DNA from: UBA1563 sp041667115
GTDB lineage: Bacteria > Bacteroidota > Ignavibacteria > Ignavibacteriales > Ignavibacteriaceae
Reading direction: 5' to 3'
Assembly (NCBI GenBank): GCA_041667115.1
Contig: JBAYFO010000020.1
Location: 1 to 55,169, forward strand
DNA: 55,169 nucleotides
This document shows positions 26,912 to 37,112 of this stretch, in pieces. The position numbers and the translations under genes are program-made. Numbering within the stretch: position 1 is the stretch's first letter; every line of letters begins with the position of its first letter. The notes under the pieces are model-generated. The model was given only the letters and a program-made list of their open reading frames with translations, searched no databases and was not told where the DNA came from.

Positions 26912-27757
26912 ATGATAAAAGAAATATCTGTCATTGGGGGAGGAACCATGGGGAATGGGATCGCCACAGTTTTCGCTCTAAACAACTATGCAGTAAATCT
27001 CATCGAAATGGATAAAGAAAAATGTGATAAAGCGTTAGTTTCTATCAAATCTAACCTTAACAGAATGATGAAAAAGGAGACGATTTCAGAAAATCAGTTA
27101 CAAGAGTCGTTAAAAAAGATAACTCCACTTATAGGAGTTAAAAATACTCCTAAATCATCAAATTTGGTAATTGAAGCTATTTATGAAAATAAAGAAGCTA
27201 AAGTTTCTATTTTTAAAGAATTAAATCAAATAGTTGATCAAGATTGCATCATTGCTTCAAACACTTCATCTATCTCAATAACAGAATTAGGAATTTCTTG
27301 CCGGCCTAATAAATTTATAGGGATGCATTTTATGAATCCAGTTCCAATTATGAAATTAGTTGAAATTATTAGAGGATTTTCCACTAGTGACAGTACTTAT
27401 CAAGAAATACATGATCTAACATTAGCAATTGGCAAAACACCATGCGAAGTGAACGATTATCCGGGGTTTATTTCAAATAGAATCTTGATGCCGATGATTA
27501 ACGAAGCCATTTTTGCTCTAATGGAAGGGGTTGCTAAAGTTGAAGATATAGACACCGTAATGAAATTAGGGATGAATCATCCAATGGGACCATTAACACT
27601 AGCAGATTTCATTGGCTTGGATGTTTGTTTGGCAATTATGGAAGTACTTTTTAATGGATACAATGACTCAAAATATAGACCATGTCCATTACTAAAGAAA
27701 ATGGTTGCTGCCGGTAAATTGGGTAAAAAAAGTGGTGAAGGATTTTATAAATATTGA
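26912..27757 (+). CDS. hbd: 3-hydroxyacyl-CoA (butyryl-CoA) dehydrogenase
   Basis: The enzyme reduces acetoacetyl-CoA or oxidises 3-hydroxyacyl-CoA with NAD(P). The N-terminal Rossmann motif is GGGTMGNGIA, and the catalytic HFMNPVPIMKLVEII carries the His and the Glu follows; SNTSSISI is the substrate-binding serine segment. The length, 281 residues, is typical of the short single-domain form. It stands alone without a full beta-oxidation cluster. Butyrate or fatty-acid metabolism is plausible; the direction cannot be told. Confidence 0.92.
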   Translation: MIKEISVIGGGTMGNGIATVFALNNYAVNLIEMDKEKCDKALVSIKSNLNRMMKKETISENQLQESLKKITPLIGVKNTPKSSNLVIEAIYENKEAKVSIFKELNQIVDQDCIIASNTSSISITELGISCRPNKFIGMHFMNPVPIMKLVEIIRGFSTSDSTYQEIHDLTLAIGKTPCEVNDYPGFISNRILMPMINEAIFALMEGVAKVEDIDTVMKLGMNHPMGPLTLADFIGLDVCLAIMEVLFNGYNDSKYRPCPLLKKMVAAGKLGKKSGEGFYKY

Positions 27758-27805
27758 CAAAAAAGAATCAATGCATGATAATGTATATTATGTAAACTAA
27801 TATTT

Positions 27806-28732
27806 TTATTGGTTTGTTATGACACTTTGAGAATCTGGTAGAATATTTATCTCTATCTCCTTTTCCCCTTCGGCCAATTCTATTACCTCACCATCAACAT
27901 GTAAGTAAATATTTTCATGAGTTGTATATTTTAACGTCTTAAATTTGTAAGATTCAACTCTTTTATCAAATATATGAGTCCCATTAATAGCTTTTGGCAG
28001 GACTTTTAATAATGTAAACTTTGAAATATTTCGAGCCATACATAAATTCAGATATCTATCATCAATTTGTGCTTTAGGATTCAAACGAAATCCTCCTCCG
28101 GCAGTCTCTGTATTTCCAACCGAGAATAGAAAAATATGATCCGTAAAATCTACATTATGTTCAGCTATTTTTATACTGCTTTTTGGTACTTTATATGTAA
28201 AAAGGCTTAAAACTACTGATGATATATAGAGAGACAATCCTCTAAGAATTTTGATAGATTTTATTTTAGAAGCAACAAAAGCGTCAAATCCTAAACCAAG
28301 ACTTGAAATAAATTTCCTACTTAGGAATACCTTATTATTTCTAGAAACAGTAACTTGTCCTATGTCACATTGTTTTGACTCTTTTTTAATAATATAATCC
28401 CCAAGTGAAAAATCTTTATTTAAAGTACCAATTGTTCTGGCAAAATCATTTCCTGAGCCAACAGGGATCACGCCTAAACGATAATTGCATATGTTGCTGA
28501 TGCCATTGATAATTTCATTGACTGTTCCATCTCCACCGATGCAGAAAATAGAATTCACATCTTGAGCAAGTGAGCTAGCCAATTCTGTTGCATGTCCTGG
28601 ATATTCCGTTAATAATATATTCTCTAAGGGAATAGCAAGTTCATCAAGAGTTTTTTGTAACCGTAAAATATATTTGCTTCCTTTACCTTTTCCAGCTGTA
28701 GGATTAAGAATGAAGAATTTTTTATGTTCCAT
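27806..28732 (-). CDS. YegS/DagK-like lipid kinase
   Basis: The protein has the diacylglycerol-kinase catalytic fold: NPTAGKGKG near the N-terminus, the hallmark IGGDGTVNEIINGI, and GVIPVGSGNDFAR. Members phosphorylate diacylglycerol or sphingoid lipids, usually to recycle lipids freed by cell-envelope synthesis. At 308 residues it is full length. It lies downstream of ftsY on the reverse strand, separated by about 40 bases. Confidence 0.88.
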   Translation of the reverse strand: MEHKKFFILNPTAGKGKGSKYILRLQKTLDELAIPLENILLTEYPGHATELASSLAQDVNSIFCIGGDGTVNEIINGISNICNYRLGVIPVGSGNDFARTIGTLNKDFSLGDYIIKKESKQCDIGQVTVSRNNKVFLSRKFISSLGLGFDAFVASKIKSIKILRGLSLYISSVVLSLFTYKVPKSSIKIAEHNVDFTDHIFLFSVGNTETAGGGFRLNPKAQIDDRYLNLCMARNISKFTLLKVLPKAINGTHIFDKRVESYKFKTLKYTTHENIYLHVDGEVIELAEGEKEIEINILPDSQSVITNQ

Positions 28733-28773
28733 AAAATATTTATTAATACTTCTAATTTATGATTAATTAATAA

Positions 28774-29718
28774 TTAAGTTGATTTAATTAAAGAATTTAC
28801 AAAGAGGTTACTATCAAAATTCTGTAAATCATTAATCCCCTCTCCTACTCCGATGTAAGGGATTTTTAACTGTAATTCTTTTGCTATCTGGAAGACAATC
28901 CCTCCTTTTGCCGTACCATCCAATTTCGTTATAATTAAGCCGCTTAGATCAACTGATTTTGTGAATGCTTTGGCTTGATGAATTGCATTTTGTCCGGTGC
29001 TCCCGTCAACCACTAAAAATATTTCATTCGGGGCATAATCTAAGAGTTTTTTAATCACGCGTTTTATCTTTGACAATTCTTCCATAAGATTTGTTTTCGT
29101 ATGGAGCCTCCCGGCAGTGTCAATTAACACGACGTCAATTTTCTCATCAATTGCCCTTTTAACCGTTTCGTAAACGACTGATGACGGATCAGCTCCACTT
29201 TCCTTTTGAACCAAAATTACGTTTGCTCTTTTAGCCCAGATTTCTAATTGCTCATTAGCAGCGGCTCTGAAAGTATCGGCGGCTCCAATAATAACTTTTT
29301 GACCTGACTGATAAAAATTGTGTGCCATTTTACCAATGGTTGTAGTTTTTCCTGCACCATTTACCCCAACAACCAAAATAACATACGGTTTATATTTATC
29401 AAAATCAGGTTCAAATTCTTTGGGAGCGATAGTTTGATTAAGTTCCTCAATGAGAACATTTTTCATCACTTTAAGAATAGTCTCTTCATTTCTTTGAGAT
29501 TCAGAAATCAATTTTGTTTTTACTTCCTCAATGATTTTGATCGACAAATCAACACCAATATCCGAAGTAATTAGTATCTCTTCAAGTTCAGCAAAAACTT
29601 CTTCATCAAGTTTTGCTTTTCCGGTTATCGCTTCTGAAATTCTGTTAAATATTGCTGATCGAGTTTTGGCTAATCCAGAGGTTAACTTACCGAGATTTAT
29701 ATTTTTAAAAAGGCCCAT
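28774..29718 (-). CDS. ftsY: Signal recognition particle receptor FtsY
   Basis: FtsY is the GTPase that docks SRP and ribosomes to the membrane. The NG domain has GVNGAGKTTTIGKMA (P loop), DTAGRLHTKTNLMEEL (G3) and ITKLDGTAKGG (G4/G5). The N-terminal acidic A domain is short or absent, as in Bacteroidota. The ATG at 29718 (MGLFKNINLGKL) fits better than the long form from 29763. It overlaps pgsA by about 14 bases. Confidence 0.96.
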   Translation of the reverse strand: MGLFKNINLGKLTSGLAKTRSAIFNRISEAITGKAKLDEEVFAELEEILITSDIGVDLSIKIIEEVKTKLISESQRNEETILKVMKNVLIEELNQTIAPKEFEPDFDKYKPYVILVVGVNGAGKTTTIGKMAHNFYQSGQKVIIGAADTFRAAANEQLEIWAKRANVILVQKESGADPSSVVYETVKRAIDEKIDVVLIDTAGRLHTKTNLMEELSKIKRVIKKLLDYAPNEIFLVVDGSTGQNAIHQAKAFTKSVDLSGLIITKLDGTAKGGIVFQIAKELQLKIPYIGVGEGINDLQNFDSNLFVNSLIKST

Positions 29719-30274
29719 TTTCTTTCTTTTTGATAAATTCTGCTGCCCTGATCGCATAAGCAATCAATGACAAAAATGACAGAAAAATGATTAAATAATA
29801 AACAAATAAATAAGCATAACTTGCTTTATCCACGGTAAAACAGATCATAAAGATGAAGATAGCGATGAATGTAACAGTTATTTTTCCAAGAAAGTTTGAT
29901 GGCAATACTTTTCCAAGGTATTTTGAAAGTAGTATTCCACCAAAAAAGATTAAAACATCTCTCCCTATCAGAATGAAAAAAAATGTTGGAGTAATTTCTC
30001 CAATAAGATAGAGTTTATATATAATTATCCCGGCACAAATTTTATCAGCTAAAGGATCAATTATTTTTCCTAATTCTGTTACTTGATTAAATTTTCTTGC
30101 AAAAAATCCATCCGCCCAATCGGTAAAAGCAACAGCTATACCAAGCAGAATTAATACTAATCGAACGTTCTGGTCATGAAAATTGTCGAGTAGGAGCCAA
30201 AATGGAATTGCTAGAAAAAGCCGTACAAGACTTAATCCATTTGAGATGGTAATATCACTTCTGTTGATTCTCAT
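29705..30274 (-). CDS. pgsA: CDP-diacylglycerol--glycerol-3-phosphate phosphatidyltransferase
   Basis: This membrane enzyme makes phosphatidylglycerophosphate. The CDP-alcohol phosphatidyltransferase motif D-x2-DG-x2-AR-x8-G-x3-D-x3-D is complete, in DWADGFFARKF and ELGKIIDPLADK. Several membrane segments are visible in 189 residues. It overlaps the upstream subtilase gene by four bases (ATGA). PgsA rather than a phosphatidylserine synthase is inferred from length and motif context. Confidence 0.88.
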   Translation of the reverse strand: MRINRSDITISNGLSLVRLFLAIPFWLLLDNFHDQNVRLVLILLGIAVAFTDWADGFFARKFNQVTELGKIIDPLADKICAGIIIYKLYLIGEITPTFFFILIGRDVLIFFGGILLSKYLGKVLPSNFLGKITVTFIAIFIFMICFTVDKASYAYLFVYYLIIFLSFLSLIAYAIRAAEFIKKKENGPF

Positions 30275-33200
30275 TTAATGATGGCTAACTTTCCAATTTT
30301 TTGACTAAGTTCATTTTTATTATTATCTAATTGTTTTATAAGATATAAATAGATCCCGGAGCTAACAATATTACCATTTGTATCTTTAAAATCCCATGTT
30401 AATCCCCCATTCCCATCGGTTTCAAATATATGATTTATTTTACTTCCTGTCAAAGAATAGATAAATATTTCTGCATATTGAGGAAGATTTGCAAAAGTTA
30501 CTCCACCGAGGGATATTTTTGAAGGACTTGGATAGATGAACACATTTGCCAAATCTTCTGCCTTAGCGACTAAAACTACTTCACTACCCGCCCCTGCTTC
30601 AATCGCTATTGAACCATTAGTCTTGTCAGAGAAAATATTCTTACAGCCTAACTTGTATTCTTTCCCGATCGCACCAATTCTGTTCTTAAATGTTATGGTA
30701 ACACTCTTATCATCACTAAGAGCAATACTATTTATTGGATTTACCGGATCAACTTCATAATTCATAGTATTTAAAGTCGAAAGAGTATCAACTAGCATAT
30801 TGAATTGTAAACTAATTTTATATGGAGATAAAATTGAATGAGCTGTTATATAAAATTTATCCGTTTGTGATATGAATTGATAATCAAAATTGACTGTATC
30901 GATTTTGATCGGCGAGTTGTAAAAATCAGCTATATCTTTGATAACTAATTTATTCCTCCCCTCTACAAATTCTTTTGGGAATGTTACTAAATAAGATGTG
31001 CTTGAAGATGGCGACACAGAATGTGCGTAGAGGATTTCATTGCCATTTAGTAGACAAAATGATTCCAAATTTTCTATAACTGTTTTAATTTTTTCTGAAA
31101 ATTTGATTTCAACGGAAATTGCTGACACAGCTTTTACCTCAATTACTTTTGCAGCTAAGTGATGATAAATCTCAATTACATTAGATAACTGCTGCTGTAA
31201 AGGAGGATTGTTTTGAATTGCATAAAAATAGTTATGGTTAAGCGTAACCGTTGTATCGATAAAGAAATTAGCCGTAGTTGATCCAATTTTAACCAAATTT
31301 GCTATATCCGGTGAATTTCCTCTATAAATATTATAATTATTACTACCGCTCCATTTTAACTGAATCGATAAAGAATCGATGCTACAACCGGTTATATCTG
31401 TTGGAATATTTTGTGTTGAAAAGGAAGAAGAAAGGAATTTAATCTTGTCTCCTTTAGGAAAAGCGATATCTGTAGAAGAACTGCTGCTCAAATTACCGGT
31501 AAAAATGGAATTACTGTTTGTAGTTTCATCAAAATATATAAAACCGGTGGTTGAGTTATTTGAGTTTTTTGATAAAATGTAGCTATACGGAAATGCAAAC
31601 ATTACTAATCTTGCTTCATTTTCAAGGTCGACAAATTTTAATGCACTTTGTTTTTTTTGAAATGATGAACCAAATTCTTCTGCCGGATCTACAAAAGCAT
31701 TCGAGTAAACTAAACTTAGTTGAGGATTAGTCACTACCGTATTATCTAATTTAAATACTTCTAACACTTGAAAACTAGCAATGTCTATCTCTGGAATAGA
31801 ATGTACCAATACCGCCAATTCATTTTTTCCGTCTTCATCAAAATCTCCTACAGCTATTTGATTAGAACTGCTCTCAAATCCGGTTGAGTAGGACAAGTAC
31901 GGTACAAATTTATTATTCGCATTCAATTCATAACTGAACACATCCCCTTCCCTATCGAGGAACCAGAGTTCAGATTTTCCATTTTGGTTCAAATCAGAAA
32001 TAATGCAAGTAGGAGAATTTATTTCATTGTTGTAGATAGAGACAGGTGAAAAGTTCTTTAGTGTTTGCGATAAAGTTAAACTCAAATCGCTGTTAACTTT
32101 ATAAATAGAGATAGTAGAATCATCTGTTAACGCGCCGATTTCATAAATTCCATCATTATCAACATCTTTCGCAAAGATTGGCCAGAATGTGGTTTTATCA
32201 AATTTCTGAACATCAATAAACTTTGATGAATTAATCTCTTTCTGCTCCATGATGAATCCGTTTCGAGACCATAATGCTAAAACATCTAACTTTCCATTTC
32301 CATTAAAATCACCAATAGCTTTGGGTATTCGTTCTTGTAGAGAATCAATTTTTATAAACCTGTCCGATTCAAATTTGTAAAGTGAAGTATATTCCGTGTT
32401 ACTATTTTCTCTTAAAAAAAGATACTTAGCGTTAGTTGAGTCAATAATAAATGGTGATTCATAAATGCTTCCCGGAGGGAGTGAATATGATCTTTCCTCA
32501 AAGCCCTGTAAGTGAAAATAATCATTAGATTTTAAAAGAAATGGATTACCGCTGTTAAGCAATTTTACAGAGTTCCCAAGTTGATTTTCAATTTCAAAAT
32601 ATATTTGATAATCCGTGTTTGGTGCAACAATTCCTTTCGGTATAAATCCATAGTGTAATTGTTTTACAAAAAGATTATTTGTTGCAAAACCATCAAGAGA
32701 AACAAATTTGTAACTTTCATTTGTGTTAGCTTTCCGGTAAAACATTTTCGCGATTGTAGCGGTAGTTGAATACAGTGCTGCAACAAAAGTTGGTTTATCA
32801 CCGTAATACGCCGGAAATATTGAAATAATTTCTCCATGTGGAGGTTTAGTAATGCGATTAATGTTGATGCGTTCTTCTTTTGTTATACCATTGGTTTGAT
32901 GGAGTATAATTCTCAGTGTAAATACGGTATCAATTGCTGATTGAATATCTACGGAACCAATATGCTGAGTATAAATTTGATTCTTTTGGTCATGCAAAAT
33001 TGACTGCCAGGTATCGGGATTTAGACCAACACCAAACATCAGATCATAAGATTCGAAAAAAGGCGAAAGTATTGTTGCAGAAATATTAACAGAGTCTTTT
33101 GCAGTGGCAAAATCTTGTTGAGGATAATCAAATTTGACTATTGAAGGAGATAATGTTTTTAAAGCTTTAAATAGGTTTAGTCTACCGGCGCCGCTTTTTA

Positions 33201-34488
33201 TATCCCATCCGGAAGAATTTATATCATCACAAGTAGATTTAAGTATCTGTTTCACTTCTTCATTTGAAAAAGATTTTTGCGAAAGAATAAGACCGGCAGC
33301 CGCAGAAACAAATGGTGCAGAAGCTGATGTTCCACTGAATGACGCATAACTATTTTTTCGAGCGGTTGTGATAATATCGGTTCCAGGTGCAACTAAATCA
33401 AGAGTAGAGCCATAACTTGAAAAGGATGCGACAAAATCTTCTTCTGTAGAACTTCCGACTGAAATTACTTCATTATAGCTTGAAGGATAATGAAGACTAG
33501 TTGTATGGTCATTTCCTGAACTGGCTACCATAACTACGTTTTTGGAATAAGCATAACGAACTACATCTTGCAAAACATAAGAATATGAAGAAGTGTCTCC
33601 AAAACTCATGTTTATAACTTTCGCTCCATTTTCAATTGCATACAATATGGCTGCAGAAACATCATCTTCTTCTCCGTAACCATCCGGATCGAATGCACGT
33701 AAATTCATTAACTTAACTTTTGGAGCAACACCGGCAATTCCCTTCCCATTATTTATTGAGGCGGCAATTATACCTGCGACAGAAGTCCCATGAGACAAAC
33801 CGTTTTCATCCATCGGAGAATTATCCCAAGTTAAATAATCACCACCGGTAGAATCAAATGGGAAACCTGTTCTATCCGTAAAATCCCAACCTTGATAATC
33901 ATCAACAAATCCATTACCGTCGTCATCAATTCCGTTTGATCTTTTATCGTTTCCAAACGCATCTAGTCCGGTTTCGCCTTTATTTATATAGAGATTGTCT
34001 ACTAAGTCCGGATGGAAATAATCGATGCCGGTATCAATAACTCCAACAATTATTGAATCGCTACCCTCCGTAATATTCCATGCATTGAACGCATCAATTT
34101 TAGATAATGCCCATTGTTGACTTATCAAACTATCGTTGGGAACAGAATCAATTTTATAAATAATTTGTTTTTGGATGTATTCGACAGTTGGATATTTCTT
34201 CTTAAAGTTCGACCAAAAAGTATCGTCTGTTTTTGTAGGGATAGATATTTTAATAATATTTTTCAGTGCTGGAATCGATTTTGCAATTCCTTTTGCAAAT
34301 GGATTGACGGTGATTTCATTTGATTGGATTTTTTTATTGCCGTAACCATTTGAATATGATTCTTGTATTGAAAGTTTAAGTGAAACCAAATCAGGGGTTT
34401 CCTTAAATTTTATAAAATAAACATCCTGCGATAAAATCTTAAAAGAAGTAAAGACAAGTATGATTAAAAATAGCTTATTTATTCTCAT
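30271..34488 (-). CDS. Secreted S8 subtilase with T9SS sorting domain
   Basis: This large secreted protease starts with a signal peptide (LFLIILVFTSFKILSQ) and a propeptide. The catalytic triad is clear: Asp in VGVIDTGIDYFHPDL (about residue 152 from the ATG at 34488), His in SHGTSVAGIIA (about 233) and Ser in FSGTSASAPF (about 388). An acidic Ca-binding-like loop (GIDDDGNGFVDDYQGWDF) lies between Asp and His. The middle is beta-rich with FG-GAP-like DFNGNGKLDV and DVDNDGIYEIG repeats, and the C-terminus is a type A T9SS sorting domain (IYPSPSKISLGG, then SGIYLYLIKQ). It would be exported and probably surface-bound. It overlaps purF by about 14 bases and pgsA by four. Confidence 0.92.
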   Translation of the reverse strand: MRINKLFLIILVFTSFKILSQDVYFIKFKETPDLVSLKLSIQESYSNGYGNKKIQSNEITVNPFAKGIAKSIPALKNIIKISIPTKTDDTFWSNFKKKYPTVEYIQKQIIYKIDSVPNDSLISQQWALSKIDAFNAWNITEGSDSIIVGVIDTGIDYFHPDLVDNLYINKGETGLDAFGNDKRSNGIDDDGNGFVDDYQGWDFTDRTGFPFDSTGGDYLTWDNSPMDENGLSHGTSVAGIIAASINNGKGIAGVAPKVKLMNLRAFDPDGYGEEDDVSAAILYAIENGAKVINMSFGDTSSYSYVLQDVVRYAYSKNVVMVASSGNDHTTSLHYPSSYNEVISVGSSTEEDFVASFSSYGSTLDLVAPGTDIITTARKNSYASFSGTSASAPFVSAAAGLILSQKSFSNEEVKQILKSTCDDINSSGWDIKSGAGRLNLFKALKTLSPSIVKFDYPQQDFATAKDSVNISATILSPFFESYDLMFGVGLNPDTWQSILHDQKNQIYTQHIGSVDIQSAIDTVFTLRIILHQTNGITKEERININRITKPPHGEIISIFPAYYGDKPTFVAALYSTTATIAKMFYRKANTNESYKFVSLDGFATNNLFVKQLHYGFIPKGIVAPNTDYQIYFEIENQLGNSVKLLNSGNPFLLKSNDYFHLQGFEERSYSLPPGSIYESPFIIDSTNAKYLFLRENSNTEYTSLYKFESDRFIKIDSLQERIPKAIGDFNGNGKLDVLALWSRNGFIMEQKEINSSKFIDVQKFDKTTFWPIFAKDVDNDGIYEIGALTDDSTISIYKVNSDLSLTLSQTLKNFSPVSIYNNEINSPTCIISDLNQNGKSELWFLDREGDVFSYELNANNKFVPYLSYSTGFESSSNQIAVGDFDEDGKNELAVLVHSIPEIDIASFQVLEVFKLDNTVVTNPQLSLVYSNAFVDPAEEFGSSFQKKQSALKFVDLENEARLVMFAFPYSYILSKNSNNSTTGFIYFDETTNSNSIFTGNLSSSSSTDIAFPKGDKIKFLSSSFSTQNIPTDITGCSIDSLSIQLKWSGSNNYNIYRGNSPDIANLVKIGSTTANFFIDTTVTLNHNYFYAIQNNPPLQQQLSNVIEIYHHLAAKVIEVKAVSAISVEIKFSEKIKTVIENLESFCLLNGNEILYAHSVSPSSSTSYLVTFPKEFVEGRNKLVIKDIADFYNSPIKIDTVNFDYQFISQTDKFYITAHSILSPYKISLQFNMLVDTLSTLNTMNYEVDPVNPINSIALSDDKSVTITFKNRIGAIGKEYKLGCKNIFSDKTNGSIAIEAGAGSEVVLVAKAEDLANVFIYPSPSKISLGGVTFANLPQYAEIFIYSLTGSKINHIFETDGNGGLTWDFKDTNGNIVSSGIYLYLIKQLDNNKNELSQKIGKLAIIK

Positions 34489-35947
34489 AAATTTCTTTTT
34501 TAAAAGAAGTATCAACTACAGTCGGGTAATTCCCTGAAAAACAAGCTGTACAAAAATTATTTTTGTCTTCCTCGTATACTCCTTCCAAAAGCTCCTCTAT
34601 TGACATATATTCAATACTGTCTACCCCTAAATATTCTCTTATTTGTTCAATATCTTTCTTCATTTTGAATGCAATCAATTCTTCGGATGAAGGGAAATCC
34701 ATTCCATAAAAACAAGGATAAAGAATTTGTGGCGAGGATATTCTGAGATGAATTTCTTTCGGATTCGCTTCTCTAATGAGATTGACCAATTGTTTTGAAG
34801 TAGTACCACGGACAATTGAATCATCTACAACAACCACTGTTTTCCCTTCAATAACTCCCTTAACAACGTTGAATTTTATCCGAACTCCAATCTCCCGTTT
34901 TTGCTGTTTCGGCTGAATAAATGTTCTGCCAATATAGTGACTTCTGATTAGTCCAATTTCTAACTTTGATTTTATATTAAGTTTTTCAAGTTCGTTCTGA
35001 TAACCGATTGCCGCAGTATTTGAACTATCAGGGACACTAATCACAATTACTTTTTCTCCATCCTTATCAGTTACCGGATGGTTCTTCGCTAATATTTTAC
35101 CTAAACGTCTTCTAACTTTGTCAACATTATGCCCGAATATTCTGGAATCCGGTCTAGAGAAATAAATATATTCAAAGATGCAATGTTTTTTTTGTTCAAC
35201 CTTAAGATCTAAAAAGTAAGATTTTATTATCCCGGTTCTATTTGCTTCGTCGTCAATAACAATTACTTCTCCAGGCAGAACATCGCGAATATATTCAATA
35301 GTATTAATATCAAATGCACAAGTTTCTGAAGCAACGACAAAGCATCCATCTTTTTTCCCGAGAGCTAAAGGGCGAAATCCATAAGGGTCCCTCGCGGCTA
35401 TTAACGCTGTATCGGTTAAAATAGTGAGACAGAACGCACCCTCAATTTTGTTTAGTGAATCAATAATTTGCTCAACTTGCTTTTTAAGTTGGCTTCTTGC
35501 TATTAGATGAAGAATCACCTCAGTGTCGCTTGTGGTTTGAAAGATAGCTCCTTCATTAATCAGAGTATTTCTAATCTCTTTTGCATTTGTTAAATTTCCG
35601 TTATGAGCAACACCAAGATTCCCATCTCGATAATTTACCACAAACGGTTGGATATTTTTCCTTGAACCGGAAGCTCCTGTTGTTGAATAACGGTTATGCC
35701 CAATAGCTCCATCACCGGCGAGGATGTTGGCCCAGAGATTATCATCAGAATAAACATCCGAAACCAACCCTTCCCCCTTCACAATATCAAAAATAATTTT
35801 ATTGTTCCCATTAACTTTTCGGACAAGTATCCCCGTTGCTTCTTGCCCTCGATGTTGGAGTGCGTGCAACCCATAGTAAGTCATGAGAGAAGCATTATCG
35901 TTTCCCCAAATTCCAAATATTCCACAAAAACTTTTTGGTTTATCCAT
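34475..35947 (-). CDS. purF: Amidophosphoribosyltransferase, iron-sulfur type
   Basis: PurF makes phosphoribosylamine, the first step of purine synthesis. Cys8 (KSFCGIFGIWG) is the nucleophile after removal of a 7-residue propeptide. The PRPP loop is VVVVDDSIVRGTTSKQL. Four more cysteines, in KKHCIFEYIYF, YPCFYGMDF and FCTACFSG, match the [4Fe-4S] ligands of the Bacillus subtilis enzyme, so this is the self-processing, oxygen-sensitive type. It is upstream of the subtilase and in the same transcript direction. The tRNA-Pro gene and its terminator separate it from the MerR gene. Confidence 0.96.
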   Translation of the reverse strand: MDKPKSFCGIFGIWGNDNASLMTYYGLHALQHRGQEATGILVRKVNGNNKIIFDIVKGEGLVSDVYSDDNLWANILAGDGAIGHNRYSTTGASGSRKNIQPFVVNYRDGNLGVAHNGNLTNAKEIRNTLINEGAIFQTTSDTEVILHLIARSQLKKQVEQIIDSLNKIEGAFCLTILTDTALIAARDPYGFRPLALGKKDGCFVVASETCAFDINTIEYIRDVLPGEVIVIDDEANRTGIIKSYFLDLKVEQKKHCIFEYIYFSRPDSRIFGHNVDKVRRRLGKILAKNHPVTDKDGEKVIVISVPDSSNTAAIGYQNELEKLNIKSKLEIGLIRSHYIGRTFIQPKQQKREIGVRIKFNVVKGVIEGKTVVVVDDSIVRGTTSKQLVNLIREANPKEIHLRISSPQILYPCFYGMDFPSSEELIAFKMKKDIEQIREYLGVDSIEYMSIEELLEGVYEEDKNNFCTACFSGNYPTVVDTSFKKEIYENK

Positions 35948-36017
35948 GTAGTTGAAATCGTAAAAAGTAATAAAAATAAATTAAATAATGAGTTGTAAAA
36001 TAATAGGATTTAAAAAT

Positions 36018-36047
36018 AAAAAGGTACAAAAAACTTTGTACCTTTTT
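36018..36047 (-). terminator. Terminator after tRNA-Pro, possibly bidirectional
   Basis: AAAAAGGTACAAA-AAAC-TTTGTACCTTTTT is a nearly perfect palindrome just downstream of the tRNA 3' end on the reverse strand. The U tract follows on either strand, so it could end both directions. Confidence 0.9.
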
Positions 36048-36049
36048 AG

Positions 36050-36123
<74 letters not shown>

Positions 36124-36537
36124 TTATAAAAGTTGAACTATTTTTTCAAGAGAAGATTTAATCTCTAACAATTCCGATACAGATATTTCTTTTAACTCAT
36201 TCGGGTTAATCTTAAGTGGAGCAGTTTCAGCAACCTTTTTCACTTCCTGAATCACTTTTGTTGTTGGCGACTCTTTTTCATTTCCCAAATTCGAAAGGAT
36301 ATTCTTGGCTCCCTCAATAGTATATCTTTTTTCTCTGAGTAAAGATTTTATCTGAAGAATTAGCTGGATATCTTTATTTGTAAAAACTCGGTTTCCAGCC
36401 CGATTTTTTTGGGGCTTTAGCTGTTCAAATTCAGTTTCCCAATAACGAAGTACATATTGTTCTACCTCCGTTATTTTACTCACTTCACTTATTGAATAAT
36501 AAAGCTTCTTAAGGTTAAAATCTTTCATAAGCATCAC
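36124..36537 (-). CDS. MerR-family transcriptional regulator
   Basis: The N-terminal MerR helix-turn-helix and wing are clear: YYSISEVSKITEVEQYVLRY with WETEFEQLKP, then NRVFTNKDI and a helix IKSLLREKRYTIEGAKNIL. The remaining part is short and helical and lacks cysteines that would mark a metal sensor. The protein, 137 residues, belongs to the short MerR group common in Bacteroidota, of unknown ligand. The stop codon abuts tRNA-Pro with no spacer. The first of three in-frame ATG codons is used; 36528 is also possible. Confidence 0.85.
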   Translation of the reverse strand: MMLMKDFNLKKLYYSISEVSKITEVEQYVLRYWETEFEQLKPQKNRAGNRVFTNKDIQLILQIKSLLREKRYTIEGAKNILSNLGNEKESPTTKVIQEVKKVAETAPLKINPNELKEISVSELLEIKSSLEKIVQLL

Positions 36538-36677
36538 TTAAAGTTTGCACTAAAAATAATTAATAAGTGCCTAATTACCAACAAATATTTGTTGAATTAG
36601 AAAAATACTTCAAGAAAATCCTCTTTTTCTTCCCTATAACTTGTATTATGAAAACGATACTACTAAAAACATGTAGT

Positions 36678-37112
36678 CTACTCATGCTTAGTCAAAATTT
36701 GTTGTATGGTGAAAATAGCCGCCAAGTAACCTATTTCTTTGAATCCGGAGATATAACCATTTACTGCTTTAGCAGTTATCATCACTTGTCTAAAATCCTC
36801 TCTTTGAGCTAAATGAGAGAGATGGACTTCAACTTTAGGGATTTTACATTCCTTCAATGCATCATGGATTGCTACCGAAGTATGAGCATACCCTCCAGGA
36901 TTAATAATCAAACCGTCAAATTCTTTTTCTGCATCTTGAATCTTTGAAACTATTTCACCTTCAATGTTTGATTGATAAAAAGAAATTGAAAAATCGGGAA
37001 AAGAATTAACAACTAAAGTCTCAATGTTTTCAAGACTCATTGCTCCATACTGTTCTGGGTCGCGTTTGCCTAATAAATTGAGATTAGGTCCATTAATAAC
37101 TACTATTTTCAT
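36678..37112 (-). CDS. aroQ: 3-dehydroquinate dehydratase, type II
   Basis: AroQ dehydrates 3-dehydroquinate in the shikimate route. The type II motifs are complete: INGPNLNLLGKRDPEQYG at the N-terminus with the catalytic Tyr, INPGGYAHTSVAIHDAL in the middle and EVHLSHLAQREDFR with the catalytic His. The length, 144 residues, is normal. It overlaps the upstream small gene by four bases. Confidence 0.95.
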   Translation of the reverse strand: MKIVVINGPNLNLLGKRDPEQYGAMSLENIETLVVNSFPDFSISFYQSNIEGEIVSKIQDAEKEFDGLIINPGGYAHTSVAIHDALKECKIPKVEVHLSHLAQREDFRQVMITAKAVNGYISGFKEIGYLAAIFTIQQILTKHE